A stretch of 64,000 nucleotides of DNA, taken from assembly GCA_964472525.1 (NCBI GenBank), contig CAYYLL010000010.1, positions 17,812-81,811 of the forward strand. The letters run 5' to 3'. The position numbers and the translations under genes are program-made. The stretch comes from SZUA-37 sp964472525. GTDB taxonomy: Bacteria; Pseudomonadota; Gammaproteobacteria; UBA6429; Thiohalophilaceae. The number at the start of each line of letters is the position of its first letter. Position 1 is the first letter of the stretch. Shown here piece after piece: positions 1 through 9,936 of the stretch. A model generated the notes under the pieces. That model made no database searches and was not told the origin of the DNA. It saw only the letters and a program-made list of their open reading frames with translations.

Positions 1-1
1 G

Positions 2-682
2 CGGTTAAACTCCGTTAGTCGGTTACACTTATTTGGAAGGGTGCAAGGTAAAGCGACCACTAATACTGTTAACATCGCTAAAACTAAATTACGTCTTGTA
101 CTAAAAGGTGTTTTTGCATCCAGTAATCCATCACAGGCTTTTGCTATTATTTCTGAAAGTGTGAAGGCCAAAGGACGCACTTATAATGTGGGAGAACGTT
201 TACCAAGTGGCGCTGTCTTACACGAGGTAAGAGCAACAGAAGTTATTTTAAATCGAAATGGTCGTTTAGAATCATTAGCTTTACCACGAAAGGAATTGAA
301 TAATATCCCCCTTGCATCTTCAGGTTCAGTGAGTAGTAGTCGTAGTGTGCGAACGATGCCTGCAACGAATAGATTAAGGAAACTTCGGCAAACATTTAAC
401 CAGTCTCAGCAGACATTTATGGAAAATGTACGCATTGAGCCGGTTATTAATAAAGTCGATGGTTCAACGGAAGGTTTCACTTTTAATCACAATGATCCGA
501 TGGTGATGCGTAGTTTAGGTTTATTGCCAACAGATGTTATAACCGCTGTTAATGGGAATTTAATCAGTAACAATATAAGTGCGGCTTATGAACAATTAGT
601 GAATTCTTTAAAAAATGGAACATCATTGAGCATTGATTTTAAGCGTAAAGGTATTCCCCAAACCGTTAATGTACAAATGTAA
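2..682 (+). CDS. gspC: Type II secretion protein GspC, 5' end outside the window
   Basis: GspC is the inner-membrane subunit that links the secretion platform to the GspD secretin. The reading frame is open from base 2, and a GTG at 41 is only an internal codon: the residues before it (ending HLFGR) already look like GspC, so the true start and membrane anchor lie off the left edge. Visible parts are the homology region (about LRLVLKGVFAS through LESLALPR), a variable linker rich in Ser and Arg, and a C-terminal PDZ domain (from about IEPVINKVDG to VQM). It is followed 14 bp later by gspD in the usual gsp order. The family call is firm; the length is unknown. Confidence 0.9.
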   Translation, partial: RLNSVSRLHLFGRVQGKATTNTVNIAKTKLRLVLKGVFASSNPSQAFAIISESVKAKGRTYNVGERLPSGAVLHEVRATEVILNRNGRLESLALPRKELNNIPLASSGSVSSSRSVRTMPATNRLRKLRQTFNQSQQTFMENVRIEPVINKVDGSTEGFTFNHNDPMVMRSLGLLPTDVITAVNGNLISNNISAAYEQLVNSLKNGTSLSIDFKRKGIPQTVNVQM

Positions 683-696
683 TTGGGTACATTAAA

Positions 697-2868
697 TTGG
701 ATAAATTAAGTATTAATACGAAAGAAGTTATGAGTGTGTTATATAAAAAGCCATTAAAAATAATTACGATTTTGATGTTGTTAATAGTTGGGCAAAGTTT
801 GGCGATTTGTGCTCCCAATATTAACTCACAAAATATCAATTCAGGTAATGCTGCCGAACAAACGCACACATTAAATTTTGTTGATGCAGATATTAACGCC
901 CTAATAAATGCGGTTTCTCGCATTACAGGGGTTAACTTTATTGTTGATCCACGAGTGAAAGGCAAGGTTACGATTATTTCAAATAAAGGAATACCGAGCG
1001 CGGATGTTTATCAGGTTTTTCTTTCTGTATTAAAAGTGCATGGTTTTGCTGCGGTTGTCGGTCCTGATGTGACCAAAATTGTGCCTGAAGTAAATGCAAA
1101 GCAAGATGCGATCCCCTTTATGAGTAAGCGAATTTTGAATGGTGGAGATGAATTTGTCACGCGTGTTATCGAAGTACGTTATATTGACGCGGCACAGCTT
1201 GTGCCAATTTTACGACCACTTGTGCCACAACGAGGTCATTTAGCCGCTTATCCCGCATCAAATGTATTGGTTATTTCTGATAGCGCAGCCAATATTATGC
1301 GTTTAGAAAAAATAATCAGGCGTATTGATCAGGTAACCAGTGATGAAGTCGAGGTTATTCCCTTAGAACATGCAACAGCAACTGAAGTTGTTAGAATTAT
1401 GCAACAACTGGGAAATCTAAATCCAAAACAAAAACGCAATATGAACGTTATTGCAGATGACCGAACCAATAGTATTTTATTAGGCGGGTCAAGATCATCA
1501 CGCATTCGTGCACGTGCACTTATTTCACATTTAGATACGCCGATGGATTTTAGTGGTAATACACATGTTATTTATTTACGTAACGCTGTTGCAAAAGATC
1601 TGGTGCCAGTGTTAACGGGTATTAGTAAAAGTATTGCTTCGGGAGGTAAGGGTAAAAGTACTAGTTCAGCTTCTTCTGGTATTATTATTAAAGCACACGA
1701 AGGTACGAATTCCCTTGTTATTACCGCACCTGCTAATGTTTTACGGTCATTAAAAAGAGTGATTCAACGTTTGGATATTCGTCGTGCGCAAGTGTTGGTT
1801 GAAGCAGTCATTGCTGAAGTGTCAGAAGAGTCAACCAGAGAACTCGGTGTTCAATGGGCTGGCGGTGGAAAAAACTCGTCACGTCCAGTTGGTTTAATTA
1901 ATTTTAATAATGGCTATAGTGCGGTTAATTTACTATCAAGTACGCCGCCACCTGCAATTGGTTTAAGTTTGGGTTTGGGTGATTTTATAGGTACGAGTCG
2001 CATAGGTGCTTTAATTCGGGCACTGTCCGCTGATGTTGGTACTAATATTTTATCGACGCCTAGCCTGGTGACTATTGACAATAAAGAAGCCGAAATAGTG
2101 GTGGGGCAGAACGTTCCTTTTATTACGGGTTCGTTTAGCGGCACAGGCTCGGGCGGCTCAAACCCAACTAATCCATTTACAACCATCAAGCGTCAGGATG
2201 TGGGTTTAACATTAAAAATTAAACCACAAATTAATGAAGGTAATGCGATTAAACTGGATGTTCAACAAGAAGTTTCGAGTTTAAGCCCAAGTACAGTGGG
2301 TGCCGATCTTATTACTAATAAGCGTTCAATAAAAACAACTGTCATGGTTGAAGATGGGGGTATCGTTGTTTTAGGTGGTTTAATAGAAGAAAAACTGCGT
2401 GAAGATGAGCAACGTGTCCCAATTTTAGGCGAGATACCTATTTTAGGATTATTGTTTCGTTATAACAAAACAACCAAGGTTAAAACAAACTTAATGGTCT
2501 TTATCCATCCTCAAATAATGAAGGATGCTTCCATGTTAAGAAGTCTGACGAATGAAAAGTATAACTTTATTCGGGCCAAACAACTTGCCATACGCGAGCG
2601 TGGCGTTAAATTAATGAATAATAAAGAGTCACCATTGTTGCCTGATATGAAAGAATTTTTAAATTTACCACCCGCTTATGATGACTCTGAAGAAGCCGGC
2701 ACCCAGATTCTTATGCCGCCTGTTATCGAAGAAACTTCGGCAACAAATAATGATATTCGGTTACCACCTTCTGCCGATTCGGTTAAAGGTACTAAAAAAA
2801 GTGTTAAGAAAACGGGCAGTCAATTTATAGATGCAGTTCCACCAAAGCTTGATAAGCCTTCAGAGTAA
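697..2868 (+). CDS. gspD: Type II secretion outer-membrane secretin GspD
   Basis: GspD forms the multimeric outer-membrane channel through which folded exoproteins leave the cell. The 723-residue product has a hydrophobic signal segment near residues 18-38, then an N0 domain (starting THTLNFVDADINALI), N1, N2 and N3 domains, and the secretin core with VPFITGSF, QDVGLTLKIKP and the near C-terminal VPILGEIPILGLLFR. A tail of about 100 residues follows the secretin core and is the least conserved part. The TTG at 697 has no clear ribosome site. An in-frame ATG at 730, preceded by AAGAAG, would remove 11 residues and is an equally plausible start. No pilotin gene is visible nearby. Confidence 0.95.
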   Translation: MDKLSINTKEVMSVLYKKPLKIITILMLLIVGQSLAICAPNINSQNINSGNAAEQTHTLNFVDADINALINAVSRITGVNFIVDPRVKGKVTIISNKGIPSADVYQVFLSVLKVHGFAAVVGPDVTKIVPEVNAKQDAIPFMSKRILNGGDEFVTRVIEVRYIDAAQLVPILRPLVPQRGHLAAYPASNVLVISDSAANIMRLEKIIRRIDQVTSDEVEVIPLEHATATEVVRIMQQLGNLNPKQKRNMNVIADDRTNSILLGGSRSSRIRARALISHLDTPMDFSGNTHVIYLRNAVAKDLVPVLTGISKSIASGGKGKSTSSASSGIIIKAHEGTNSLVITAPANVLRSLKRVIQRLDIRRAQVLVEAVIAEVSEESTRELGVQWAGGGKNSSRPVGLINFNNGYSAVNLLSSTPPPAIGLSLGLGDFIGTSRIGALIRALSADVGTNILSTPSLVTIDNKEAEIVVGQNVPFITGSFSGTGSGGSNPTNPFTTIKRQDVGLTLKIKPQINEGNAIKLDVQQEVSSLSPSTVGADLITNKRSIKTTVMVEDGGIVVLGGLIEEKLREDEQRVPILGEIPILGLLFRYNKTTKVKTNLMVFIHPQIMKDASMLRSLTNEKYNFIRAKQLAIRERGVKLMNNKESPLLPDMKEFLNLPPAYDDSEEAGTQILMPPVIEETSATNNDIRLPPSADSVKGTKKSVKKTGSQFIDAVPPKLDKPSE

Positions 2869-2882
2869 TTGAGGCCAATACC

Positions 2883-4391
2883 TTGAATGATCTTGCTACG
2901 ACAGAACGCAGCGCAGGCACAAGAGCTTTATTATCATTTGCTTTTGCTAAACGGCATGGTGTATTAGTTACCGGTTTATATGATGAGCATGTCGAAGTAA
3001 CACATACCCCCAATGTTAACACTCAAATTTTGCTTGAACTTCGTCGCCATTATGGTGTGCCATTAGAAATTCGAACAGTTGAGACAGATGAATTTGAGCG
3101 CCAATTGCAGGCGAGTTACGAGTCTCATTCTGACGAAACAATGGAAATGATGGAGGGTATTGGTGATGAACTGGATCTCGAAAGTCTTGCTGATGCACTT
3201 CCTTTAACCGAAGACTTATTAGAAACCGAAGACGATGCACCAATTATTCGTTTAATTAATGCCTTATTAACGCAGGCGGTTAAACAGAATGCCTCCGATA
3301 TTCATATCGAACCGTTTGAAAACCGATTATTAGTTCGTATGCGTGTGGATGGTGTGATGCGTGAGGTATTGCAACCTCAACGTGTTCTAGCACCTCTTAT
3401 TACCTCACGTATTAAAGTGATGGCAAAGTTGGATATTGCCGAAAAACGTTTACCTCAAGACGGGCGTATATCGTTACGTATTGCAGGTCGTGCGGTTGAC
3501 GTGCGGGTTTCCACGCTGCCATCTGGGCATGGTGAACGAGTTGTACTGCGTTTATTGGACAAACAAGCCGGTCGATTGGATTTATTTCAACTCGGGATGG
3601 CCGTTGAAACAACGGTCACCATTGACCGTTTAATCCGCCGCCCACACGGTATTGTGCTAGTGACCGGGCCAACCGGTTCAGGTAAAACAACTACACTCTA
3701 TGCTGCATTAGAACGTTTAAATGATGCCACCCGAAATATTATGACCGTGGAAGATCCTATCGAATACTACATTGATGGGATTGGACAGACGCAGGTTAAT
3801 ACCAAAGTAGAATTGACTTTTGCGCGGGGTTTACGTGCAATTTTACGACAGGATCCTGACGTAGTGATGGTTGGTGAAATCCGCGATCTGGAAACAGTAC
3901 AAATTGCGGTACAGGCAAGTTTAACGGGGCATCTGGTTTTTTCGACCTTACATACCAACACGGCCATTGGTGCGATTACACGTTTACGTGACATGGGCGT
4001 TGAACCGTTTCTGCTTTCATCCAGCTTGTTGGGTGTGATTGCACAACGCTTAGTGCGTACCTTATGTGAATTTTGTAAACACCCTAAAACAGCCGACGTC
4101 GCCGAGTGTTTGGCTCTAGGTGTCGCGCCAGAGCAGCCACCTATTATTTATGAAGGCGCGGGATGTGATGAATGTAATAATCTGGGGTATAAAGGTCGGT
4201 TAGGTATTTATGAACTTATTGAAGTTGATGATGTATTAAGAACAATGATTCACGATGGTTCTAGCGAGCAAAAAATCGAAGCACATGTGCGAGGTGTGTC
4301 AGCCAGTATTCGTAAAGATGGCATACGCCGAGTATTGTCCGGTGAAACATCATTAGAAGAAATTACGCGTGTTGCGTACGAGGAATCCTAA
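2883..4391 (+). CDS. gspE: Type II secretion ATPase GspE
   Basis: GspE is the cytoplasmic hexameric ATPase that powers pseudopilus assembly. The protein (502 aa, a normal length) has an N-terminal GspE-N domain, a Walker A motif GPTGSGKTT at residues 262-270, the Asp box and Walker B (DPDVVMVGEIRD), a His box (STLHTNTA) and a C-terminal zinc motif of two CxxC pairs (CEFC and CDEC), as in bacterial GspE/PilB ATPases. The start is TTG with GAGG at 2871-2874, 8 bp upstream. gspF begins 3 bp after its stop, so translation is probably coupled. Confidence 0.97.
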   Translation: MNDLATTERSAGTRALLSFAFAKRHGVLVTGLYDEHVEVTHTPNVNTQILLELRRHYGVPLEIRTVETDEFERQLQASYESHSDETMEMMEGIGDELDLESLADALPLTEDLLETEDDAPIIRLINALLTQAVKQNASDIHIEPFENRLLVRMRVDGVMREVLQPQRVLAPLITSRIKVMAKLDIAEKRLPQDGRISLRIAGRAVDVRVSTLPSGHGERVVLRLLDKQAGRLDLFQLGMAVETTVTIDRLIRRPHGIVLVTGPTGSGKTTTLYAALERLNDATRNIMTVEDPIEYYIDGIGQTQVNTKVELTFARGLRAILRQDPDVVMVGEIRDLETVQIAVQASLTGHLVFSTLHTNTAIGAITRLRDMGVEPFLLSSSLLGVIAQRLVRTLCEFCKHPKTADVAECLALGVAPEQPPIIYEGAGCDECNNLGYKGRLGIYELIEVDDVLRTMIHDGSSEQKIEAHVRGVSASIRKDGIRRVLSGETSLEEITRVAYEES

Positions 4392-4394
4392 CCC

Positions 4395-5609
4395 ATGGCT
4401 GCTTTTGAATACATTGCACTCGATACCAATGGCCGTGAGAAAAAAGGTATATTAGAAGGCGATTCAGCACGCCATGTTCGGCAACAATTACGTGAACAAG
4501 GTTTATTGGCCACCTCGGTGGATGAAGTTGTGCAACATGCGTCAGCAAAATCGAGCGGTTTTGGTGTACAACGGAGCATTAGTGCGGCGGACTTGTCGTT
4601 GATAACGCGGCAATTAGCAACGTTAACAAAATCAGGTTTACCTTTAGATGAGGCAACGGCAACTGTCGCCAAACAAACTGAAAAGCCACGTTTGCAGCGC
4701 TTAATTTTGGGGATCCGAGCAAAAATTCTTGAAGGCCACTCACTTGCCGATGGCATGGCGCAATTCCCACATGTTTTTAGTAATTTGTATCGCTCAACGG
4801 TTGCTGCGGGTGAGCAAACCGGGCATCTTGATGTCGTTTTAGAACGTTTGGCAGACTATACCGAAAGCAAACAACGGTTACAAAACAAGATTAAGATGGC
4901 ATTACTGTATCCGGTTATATTAACGTTAATGGCGACTGTTATTGTGTCTTTTTTGCTCGCTTATGTTGTTCCCGAGGTGGTTAAAGTATTTGAAGATTCG
5001 GGACAAATGTTACCCTTAATTACCCGTTTAATGATTGCCGCAAGTGATTTTCTGGTTGAGTATTATTGGCTTATCATTTTGGTAATTGTGGCCGGTATTT
5101 CAACGTTCAGTATGGTATATAAACAACCTGCGGGCAAAGAAAAGATACACAAAATTTGGTTAAAACTTCCTTTGGTCGGGCGTTTAGTCCGTGGTTCGAA
5201 TACGGCTCGTTTTACGCGAACCTTGAGTATTTTGGTTGCTAGTGGTGTCCCTCTACTAGATGCACTTAAAATTTCGGGGCAAGTGGTTGAAAACTTACCC
5301 ATGCGTCATGCCATTCTTGAAGCAGGTTTGCGCGTAAGAGAAGGCTCAAATTTGGCCAAGTCTCTGGATGTAAGTGGTTATTTCCCGCCTATTGTGGTGA
5401 ATTTAATTGCAAGTGGGGAAGTCAGTGGTAATCTGGGTGAAATGCTAGAGCGTTCATCGGTCAATCAGGAACAGGAACTAGAAACATTGATATCCACATT
5501 AATGGGTTTATTAGAGCCCTTGTTAATTTTAGTGATGGCGGCTGTTGTCTTAATGATAGTACTTGCCATTTTATTACCAATATTTAATTTAAACCAACTT
5601 GTGCAATAA
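4395..5609 (+). CDS. gspF: Type II secretion inner-membrane platform protein GspF
   Basis: GspF is the polytopic core of the inner-membrane platform and contacts GspE. The 404-residue protein shows the duplicated T2SSF fold, each copy a cytoplasmic helical domain ending in membrane segments: one hydrophobic stretch around residues 170-195, a second near 215-235 and a third at the C-terminus (LLILVMAAVVLMIVLAILLP). Typical motifs are LSLITRQLATL near the N-terminus and a GE-x-SGNL motif (SGEVSGNLGEML) in the second repeat. It follows gspE closely and precedes the pseudopilin genes by 38 bp. Confidence 0.96.
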   Translation: MAAFEYIALDTNGREKKGILEGDSARHVRQQLREQGLLATSVDEVVQHASAKSSGFGVQRSISAADLSLITRQLATLTKSGLPLDEATATVAKQTEKPRLQRLILGIRAKILEGHSLADGMAQFPHVFSNLYRSTVAAGEQTGHLDVVLERLADYTESKQRLQNKIKMALLYPVILTLMATVIVSFLLAYVVPEVVKVFEDSGQMLPLITRLMIAASDFLVEYYWLIILVIVAGISTFSMVYKQPAGKEKIHKIWLKLPLVGRLVRGSNTARFTRTLSILVASGVPLLDALKISGQVVENLPMRHAILEAGLRVREGSNLAKSLDVSGYFPPIVVNLIASGEVSGNLGEMLERSSVNQEQELETLISTLMGLLEPLLILVMAAVVLMIVLAILLPIFNLNQLVQ

Positions 5610-5647
5610 ATGGATATTCTCAAGTTAAGTTGTAACAGGACATTAAA

Positions 5648-6076
5648 ATGAAACAAAATAGTATAGATAAGAAACAGGGTTTTACCCTGATAGAAGTGAT
5701 GGTAGTGGTGGTGATTCTTGGAATTTTAGGTGCCGTCGTATTACCGAACATTATGGATGCACCTGAAAAAGCACGCATTGTTAAAGCTAAACAGGATATA
5801 GCCCAACTCGAGTCAGCATTAGATCGTTATAAGCTGGATAATTTCCGCTATCCAACAACCGATCAGGGTTTAGAAGCTCTGGTTAAAAAACCAACGAGTG
5901 CGCCTGAACCAAAAAATTATAAAACATCGGGTTATATTAAAAAATTAAAAACGGATCCCTGGGGATCTGCTTATTTATATTTAAGCCCGGGTGTGCATGG
6001 CAAAATTGATATTTATTCCTATGGCCCGGATCAACAGCAAAGTGAAGATGATATCGGTAACTGGAATATTAACTAG
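5648..6076 (+). CDS. gspG: Major pseudopilin GspG
   Basis: GspG is the major subunit of the periplasmic pseudopilus. The 142-residue precursor has a short basic leader ending KQG, then FTLIEVMVVVVILGILGAVV, the class III prepilin signal. Cleavage is expected between G and F with methylation of the new N-terminal Phe by a prepilin peptidase, whose gene is not in this window. The C-terminal globular domain holds the conserved YRLDNFRYPTT-like and DPWGSAYLY motifs and the calcium-site loop YSYGPDQQQSEDDIGNW. AGGACATTAAA upstream gives a ribosome site. Confidence 0.97.
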   Translation: MKQNSIDKKQGFTLIEVMVVVVILGILGAVVLPNIMDAPEKARIVKAKQDIAQLESALDRYKLDNFRYPTTDQGLEALVKKPTSAPEPKNYKTSGYIKKLKTDPWGSAYLYLSPGVHGKIDIYSYGPDQQQSEDDIGNWNIN

Positions 6077-6108
6077 GTTTGTTTGCAGATAAATGACGGT
6101 CAACAGAA

Positions 6109-6648
6109 ATGTCGATAGGGAGACAAGTTTTAATTAATAGTCAGGCAGTTAAAAAAGTCCAAGGTTTCACCTTAATTGAAATCATGGTGGTGATTGCTAT
6201 TATGGGAATCATGTTAGGTTTAGGAATGTTCGCCTTTGGTGATGGTGGCTTATCCGAAAAGCTTGAGCAGGAATCACAGCGTTTATATGGTTTGATTAAA
6301 CTGGCACAAGAAGAAGCTATCTTGCAATCAAAAGAACTTGCTTTGGAATTAGATCGTGATGGCTATGTTTTTAAAGAATTAAATAGTGGGAAATGGGTTG
6401 CTATTTCATCGGATAAGCTTTTTAGAAAACGAAGTTTAACCGCAGGAATTGAACTTAGCCTTGAGGTTGAAGATGTAAACTTAGCATTAAAGAGCAAAGA
6501 AGAAAACACGCCTATTCGAATATATATTTTATCCAGTGGTGAGTTAACGCCCTTTGAGATGACGTTAAAGATAGCTGATTTAAGCCAATTTTTTAAAATA
6601 ACAGGTATGGAAACCGGCCAGTTAAGTTTAAAAAAACAGGATATATAA
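6109..6648 (+). CDS. gspH: Minor pseudopilin GspH
   Basis: GspH is a minor pseudopilin packed near the pseudopilus tip. The 179-residue precursor has a leader of about 20 residues ending VQG followed by FTLIEIMVVIAIMGIMLG, so prepilin-peptidase cleavage is expected before Phe. The mature part has a GspH-type beta-rich domain with the conserved KLAQEEAILQSKELAL helix-strand region. Position between gspG and gspI and the start 2 bp before gspI support the call. The leader is longer than usual, and I see no better downstream start. Confidence 0.93.
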   Translation: MSIGRQVLINSQAVKKVQGFTLIEIMVVIAIMGIMLGLGMFAFGDGGLSEKLEQESQRLYGLIKLAQEEAILQSKELALELDRDGYVFKELNSGKWVAISSDKLFRKRSLTAGIELSLEVEDVNLALKSKEENTPIRIYILSSGELTPFEMTLKIADLSQFFKITGMETGQLSLKKQDI

Positions 6649-6649
6649 A

Positions 6650-7075
6650 ATGATGTTTAAGTTGCATGCAAAAAAAAATAATTATTTAATATCTTGTTGG
6701 CGGTATAAAGGTTTTACTTTATTAGAAGTAATGGTGGCATTGTTAGTTGTGGCACTTGCATTAACGGCTTTAGTTAAAGGTACTGCTGGAAAAGTTAATA
6801 ATGCAAATGAATTACGGAATAAAACATTTGCACAATGGGTTGCTGTTAATAAGATAAATGAATGGCGCGCGCAAAACTTATTTCCTGCTATTACAAGAAC
6901 AACAGGTCAGCAGATGATGGGTAAACAGGAATGGTATTGGTCTACACAGGTAATTAAAACCGAAAATAAAAATATTCGTCGAGTTGAAATAAGTGTTTAT
7001 AACGATGAAGAAATGAGGAGCAAGAAATTACAGCCAGTTATTCGACTTACTTCATTTCTAAGTAAATCCTTATGA
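6650..7075 (+). CDS. gspI: Minor pseudopilin GspI
   Basis: GspI is thought to nucleate the pseudopilus tip together with GspJ and GspK. The 141-residue product carries a prepilin leader ending YKG then FTLLEVMVALLVVALALTALV, with the conserved Glu at position +5 of the mature protein. The C-terminal part (WVAVNKINEWRAQN and EWYWSTQV) fits the small GspI fold. Two consecutive ATG codons at 6650 and 6653 could both serve as starts. The gene overlaps gspJ by 4 bp. Confidence 0.93.
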   Translation: MMFKLHAKKNNYLISCWRYKGFTLLEVMVALLVVALALTALVKGTAGKVNNANELRNKTFAQWVAVNKINEWRAQNLFPAITRTTGQQMMGKQEWYWSTQVIKTENKNIRRVEISVYNDEEMRSKKLQPVIRLTSFLSKSL

Positions 7076-7713
7076 GTGAAAATAAAAAGTTAAATCAGTC
7101 TGGCTTCACTTTACTGGAATTATTGGTGGCGTTAAGTATCTTTGCGGTAATGTCCGTTATGATATTTGGAGGATTACGTGAAGTTATTAATGTTCGAGCA
7201 ACAACAGATAAACATACTGCCCGGTTAACCGCGTTACAACTGGCTTTTATGTATATTAGCCGTGATATAAGGCAGTTAAGTAATCGTACGATCCGTGATG
7301 AGTATGGCGATAAATTAAAGGTATTGCAGTCTAACGACATAGGTAAGTATCGACTTGAACTAACACGAGATGGTTATCCCAATCCTGCGGGATTAAACCG
7401 TAGTTCATTGCAGCGTGTTGCTTATGGTGTTAATGATAATAAATTATATCGTTACCGTTGGAAAGTGTTGGACCGGGCTGAAGATAGCCTGCCAACAAAA
7501 ACGTTATTATTAAATGATGTGAATGGTTTTAATTTAAGATTTCTGGAGGACGGTGATAGTTCCAGTACAACTCAAAAAAATCATTGGGTAACCGCCTGGC
7601 CACCACAATCTACGGACACTACGATTAAAAAATTTCCTAAAGTGATTGAAGTGACTTTTGAACTGGAAGACTGGGGACGATTTACACGTTTATTTATATT
7701 GCCTGAAAGGTAA
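7072..7713 (+). CDS. gspJ: Minor pseudopilin GspJ
   Basis: GspJ is a minor pseudopilin of the tip complex. The 213-residue precursor starts with a short leader ending QSG, then FTLLELLVALSIFAVMSVMIF. The mature domain contains the typical ISRDIRQLSNRTIRDEYG region and the LTRDGYPNPAGLNRSSLQRV segment that is characteristic of GspJ. It begins inside the gspI stop region (ATGA overlap) and ends 18 bp before gspK, as expected for translational coupling of tip components. Confidence 0.95.
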   Translation: MSENKKLNQSGFTLLELLVALSIFAVMSVMIFGGLREVINVRATTDKHTARLTALQLAFMYISRDIRQLSNRTIRDEYGDKLKVLQSNDIGKYRLELTRDGYPNPAGLNRSSLQRVAYGVNDNKLYRYRWKVLDRAEDSLPTKTLLLNDVNGFNLRFLEDGDSSSTTQKNHWVTAWPPQSTDTTIKKFPKVIEVTFELEDWGRFTRLFILPER

Positions 7714-7731
7714 TTAAATGAAGACAAAATA

Positions 7732-8676
7732 ATGTTAAAACAATCTACATTGCTTATAAATAAACAGACTGGCATTGCTTTAATCATGGTGTTGTTAGTT
7801 GTTGCATTAGTGACTATTATGGCGACAGGAATTGCAACGAAACAAAGATTGAGTACACGCAGAACGGGGAATCTACTTCACAACGAGCAAGCTTATATGT
7901 ATTTGTTAGGTGCTGAAGATTGGGCTAAAAATATTTTAGTACAAGACTTTAAAGATAACAAAACAGATTCGTTTAATGATAATTGGGCGATAAAACTTCC
8001 TCCTATACCCGTTGATGGTGGAACAATACAAGGTAAAATTGAAGACTTACAAGCACGTTTTAATCTTAATGATTTATTGAAAGCAGGGAATAAGGATAAA
8101 GCAAGTATTACTATCTTCAGGAACTTATTAATTGAAAATAATATTGATACAGAAGTAACCGATGCCATTGTAGACTGGTTGGATGCCAATCTGGACTCAA
8201 CTATTCCCGCAGGTGCTGAAGATGGTTACTATTTAAATAAGAAAATTGCTTATCGTGCAGCGAATCGTTTAATGGCAAGTGCATCGGAGCTAGTAATGGT
8301 AAAAGGGTTTAATTATAAAAGCTATACAAAAATAGCACCTTATATTGTGGCTTTACCGATTTTTACACCACTCAATGTGAATACGGCAGGTGCTATGCAG
8401 CTCAGTATGCTATCAAATCAGATCAGCTTAACGGAAGCGAAGGATATTGTAAAAGCACGAGACAAGTCTGGATATAAGTCCGTAACTGAATTTTTAGATC
8501 AGAATACATTGAAAGGGAAAAAGATAAATAAAGGGCTTATTTCAGTCAAGAGTGAATATTTTTTACTACAAGCACGTTCAGTCATAGGTAATGTACGTTC
8601 AGAACTCTATAGCATTTTATACCGTGATACTCATGGTAAAATAAAAGTATTATTACGAACACAGCGGAGAATATAA
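7732..8676 (+). CDS. gspK: Minor pseudopilin GspK (large tip subunit)
   Basis: GspK caps the pseudopilus and is much larger than other pseudopilins because an alpha-helical domain is inserted into the pilin fold. The 314-residue product shows the atypical signal KQTGIALIMVLLVVALVTIM (lacking the usual +5 Glu, as is normal for GspK), the EDLQARFNLNDLL motif and the VTDAIVDWLDAN region followed by a helix-hairpin-like segment with FTPLNVNTA. gspL starts directly after its stop codon. Confidence 0.95.
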   Translation: MLKQSTLLINKQTGIALIMVLLVVALVTIMATGIATKQRLSTRRTGNLLHNEQAYMYLLGAEDWAKNILVQDFKDNKTDSFNDNWAIKLPPIPVDGGTIQGKIEDLQARFNLNDLLKAGNKDKASITIFRNLLIENNIDTEVTDAIVDWLDANLDSTIPAGAEDGYYLNKKIAYRAANRLMASASELVMVKGFNYKSYTKIAPYIVALPIFTPLNVNTAGAMQLSMLSNQISLTEAKDIVKARDKSGYKSVTEFLDQNTLKGKKINKGLISVKSEYFLLQARSVIGNVRSELYSILYRDTHGKIKVLLRTQRRI

Positions 8677-9936
8677 ATGGCACGTGAGCTATTTATTTTT
8701 TTAGACTCTAGTCAAAAAAATATAACCAGTCTAGATCCTGCGCAAGCACATGGTCGCTGGGTGTTATGTAATAACGGGAGACCGTTAGGGACTTTAATTA
8801 AAGGGCCTCTTGTAGCTGCCGCAAAAGCAGCACAGGATGCACGCGTAATCATTATTGTGCCGGGTGAAGATGTTGTTATTGCAGAAGTGACTTTGCCTGG
8901 GCAGAAAAAACAAAAATTACTGGCGGCACTTCCGTTTGCTTTGGAAGATCAACTGATTGATGATGTAGCCGACTTACACTTTGTACTGGGGCCTCGCCAC
9001 GGTAATGGTGAATATGTCGTTGCGGTTGTTAATCGTGAACGGATGCAAATGTGGGTAGATATTTGTGATGAACTAGGTTTACGTGTTGACGTTATGGTGC
9101 CGGATATTTTTGCATTATCAACTAATACCGGTACATGGACTATCTTATTAGAAGACACAAGGTCGATTGTTCGTACGGGCGTACATTCCGGTTTTGCGGT
9201 TGATCATAGTAATTTAAATCAGTTATTAAGTACAACAATCACTGATGCGGAGGGAGTAACCCCGGAAAAAATTGATATTATTGATTGTCGGGATATTAAT
9301 ATTAATGCCGATGACTTTAGTTTGGATTCAGGCATTGAGTTACACGTTAATAATTTTAAAAGTGATAGTTTGATTTGGATAGCAGAACATTTTGACTATG
9401 AGGCACCCATCAATTTGCTTTTTGGGGAGTTCAGCCGTAAAGAAAAGGTGAAAGGCCAATTACGTAAATGGTACCCAGCAGCTATTTTGTTAGCTATTAT
9501 AATACTATTAAATGTGACAACAAAAATTGTAAATTATATTTCATTAAGTAATGAGAATAAAAAATTAACAACTACAATGAATGCATTATACAAACGTACT
9601 TTCCCAGAAGCGAAACGTATCGTAAATGCACCTGCACAAATGCAACAAAAACTTCAGGTACTTCAGAGCCGAAGTGGTAATAGCCAGTCTAGTCTGGCTG
9701 CAATGTTAACCAAAATTACTCCTGTTTTGCGTGCAACACCCGGATTTATGATTAAATCATTACGTTATCAGGAAGGCCGTATTAATATTGAGGCCGAATT
9801 AAGAAACTTTGCGGCATTAAATCAATTGGAAAAATCATTATCTGAACGAGTAGGGATGAAGGTTGAAATTAAGTCTGCCTCACAAACTAAAAACAAAGTA
9901 ATTAGCCGGATAGAAATTAAAAGGCAAGGTTCATGA
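8677..9936 (+). CDS. gspL: Type II secretion platform protein GspL
   Basis: GspL is a bitopic inner-membrane protein that recruits GspE through its cytoplasmic actin-like domain and pairs with GspM in the periplasm. The 419-residue protein has a long N-terminal cytoplasmic part (including LPFALEDQLIDDVADLHFV, a typical GspL stretch), one membrane segment around residues 268-285 (YPAAILLAIIILLNVTTKI) and a C-terminal ferredoxin-like periplasmic domain. It abuts gspK and overlaps gspM by 4 bp. Confidence 0.93.
   Translation: MARELFIFLDSSQKNITSLDPAQAHGRWVLCNNGRPLGTLIKGPLVAAAKAAQDARVIIIVPGEDVVIAEVTLPGQKKQKLLAALPFALEDQLIDDVADLHFVLGPRHGNGEYVVAVVNRERMQMWVDICDELGLRVDVMVPDIFALSTNTGTWTILLEDTRSIVRTGVHSGFAVDHSNLNQLLSTTITDAEGVTPEKIDIIDCRDININADDFSLDSGIELHVNNFKSDSLIWIAEHFDYEAPINLLFGEFSRKEKVKGQLRKWYPAAILLAIIILLNVTTKIVNYISLSNENKKLTTTMNALYKRTFPEAKRIVNAPAQMQQKLQVLQSRSGNSQSSLAAMLTKITPVLRATPGFMIKSLRYQEGRINIEAELRNFAALNQLEKSLSERVGMKVEIKSASQTKNKVISRIEIKRQGS

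Noticed and set aside
3767..3994. Open frames antisense to gspE, and similar antisense frames in clpB, ettA and parC
   Set aside because: They mirror codon bias of well-identified genes, lack ribosome sites and resemble no protein family.
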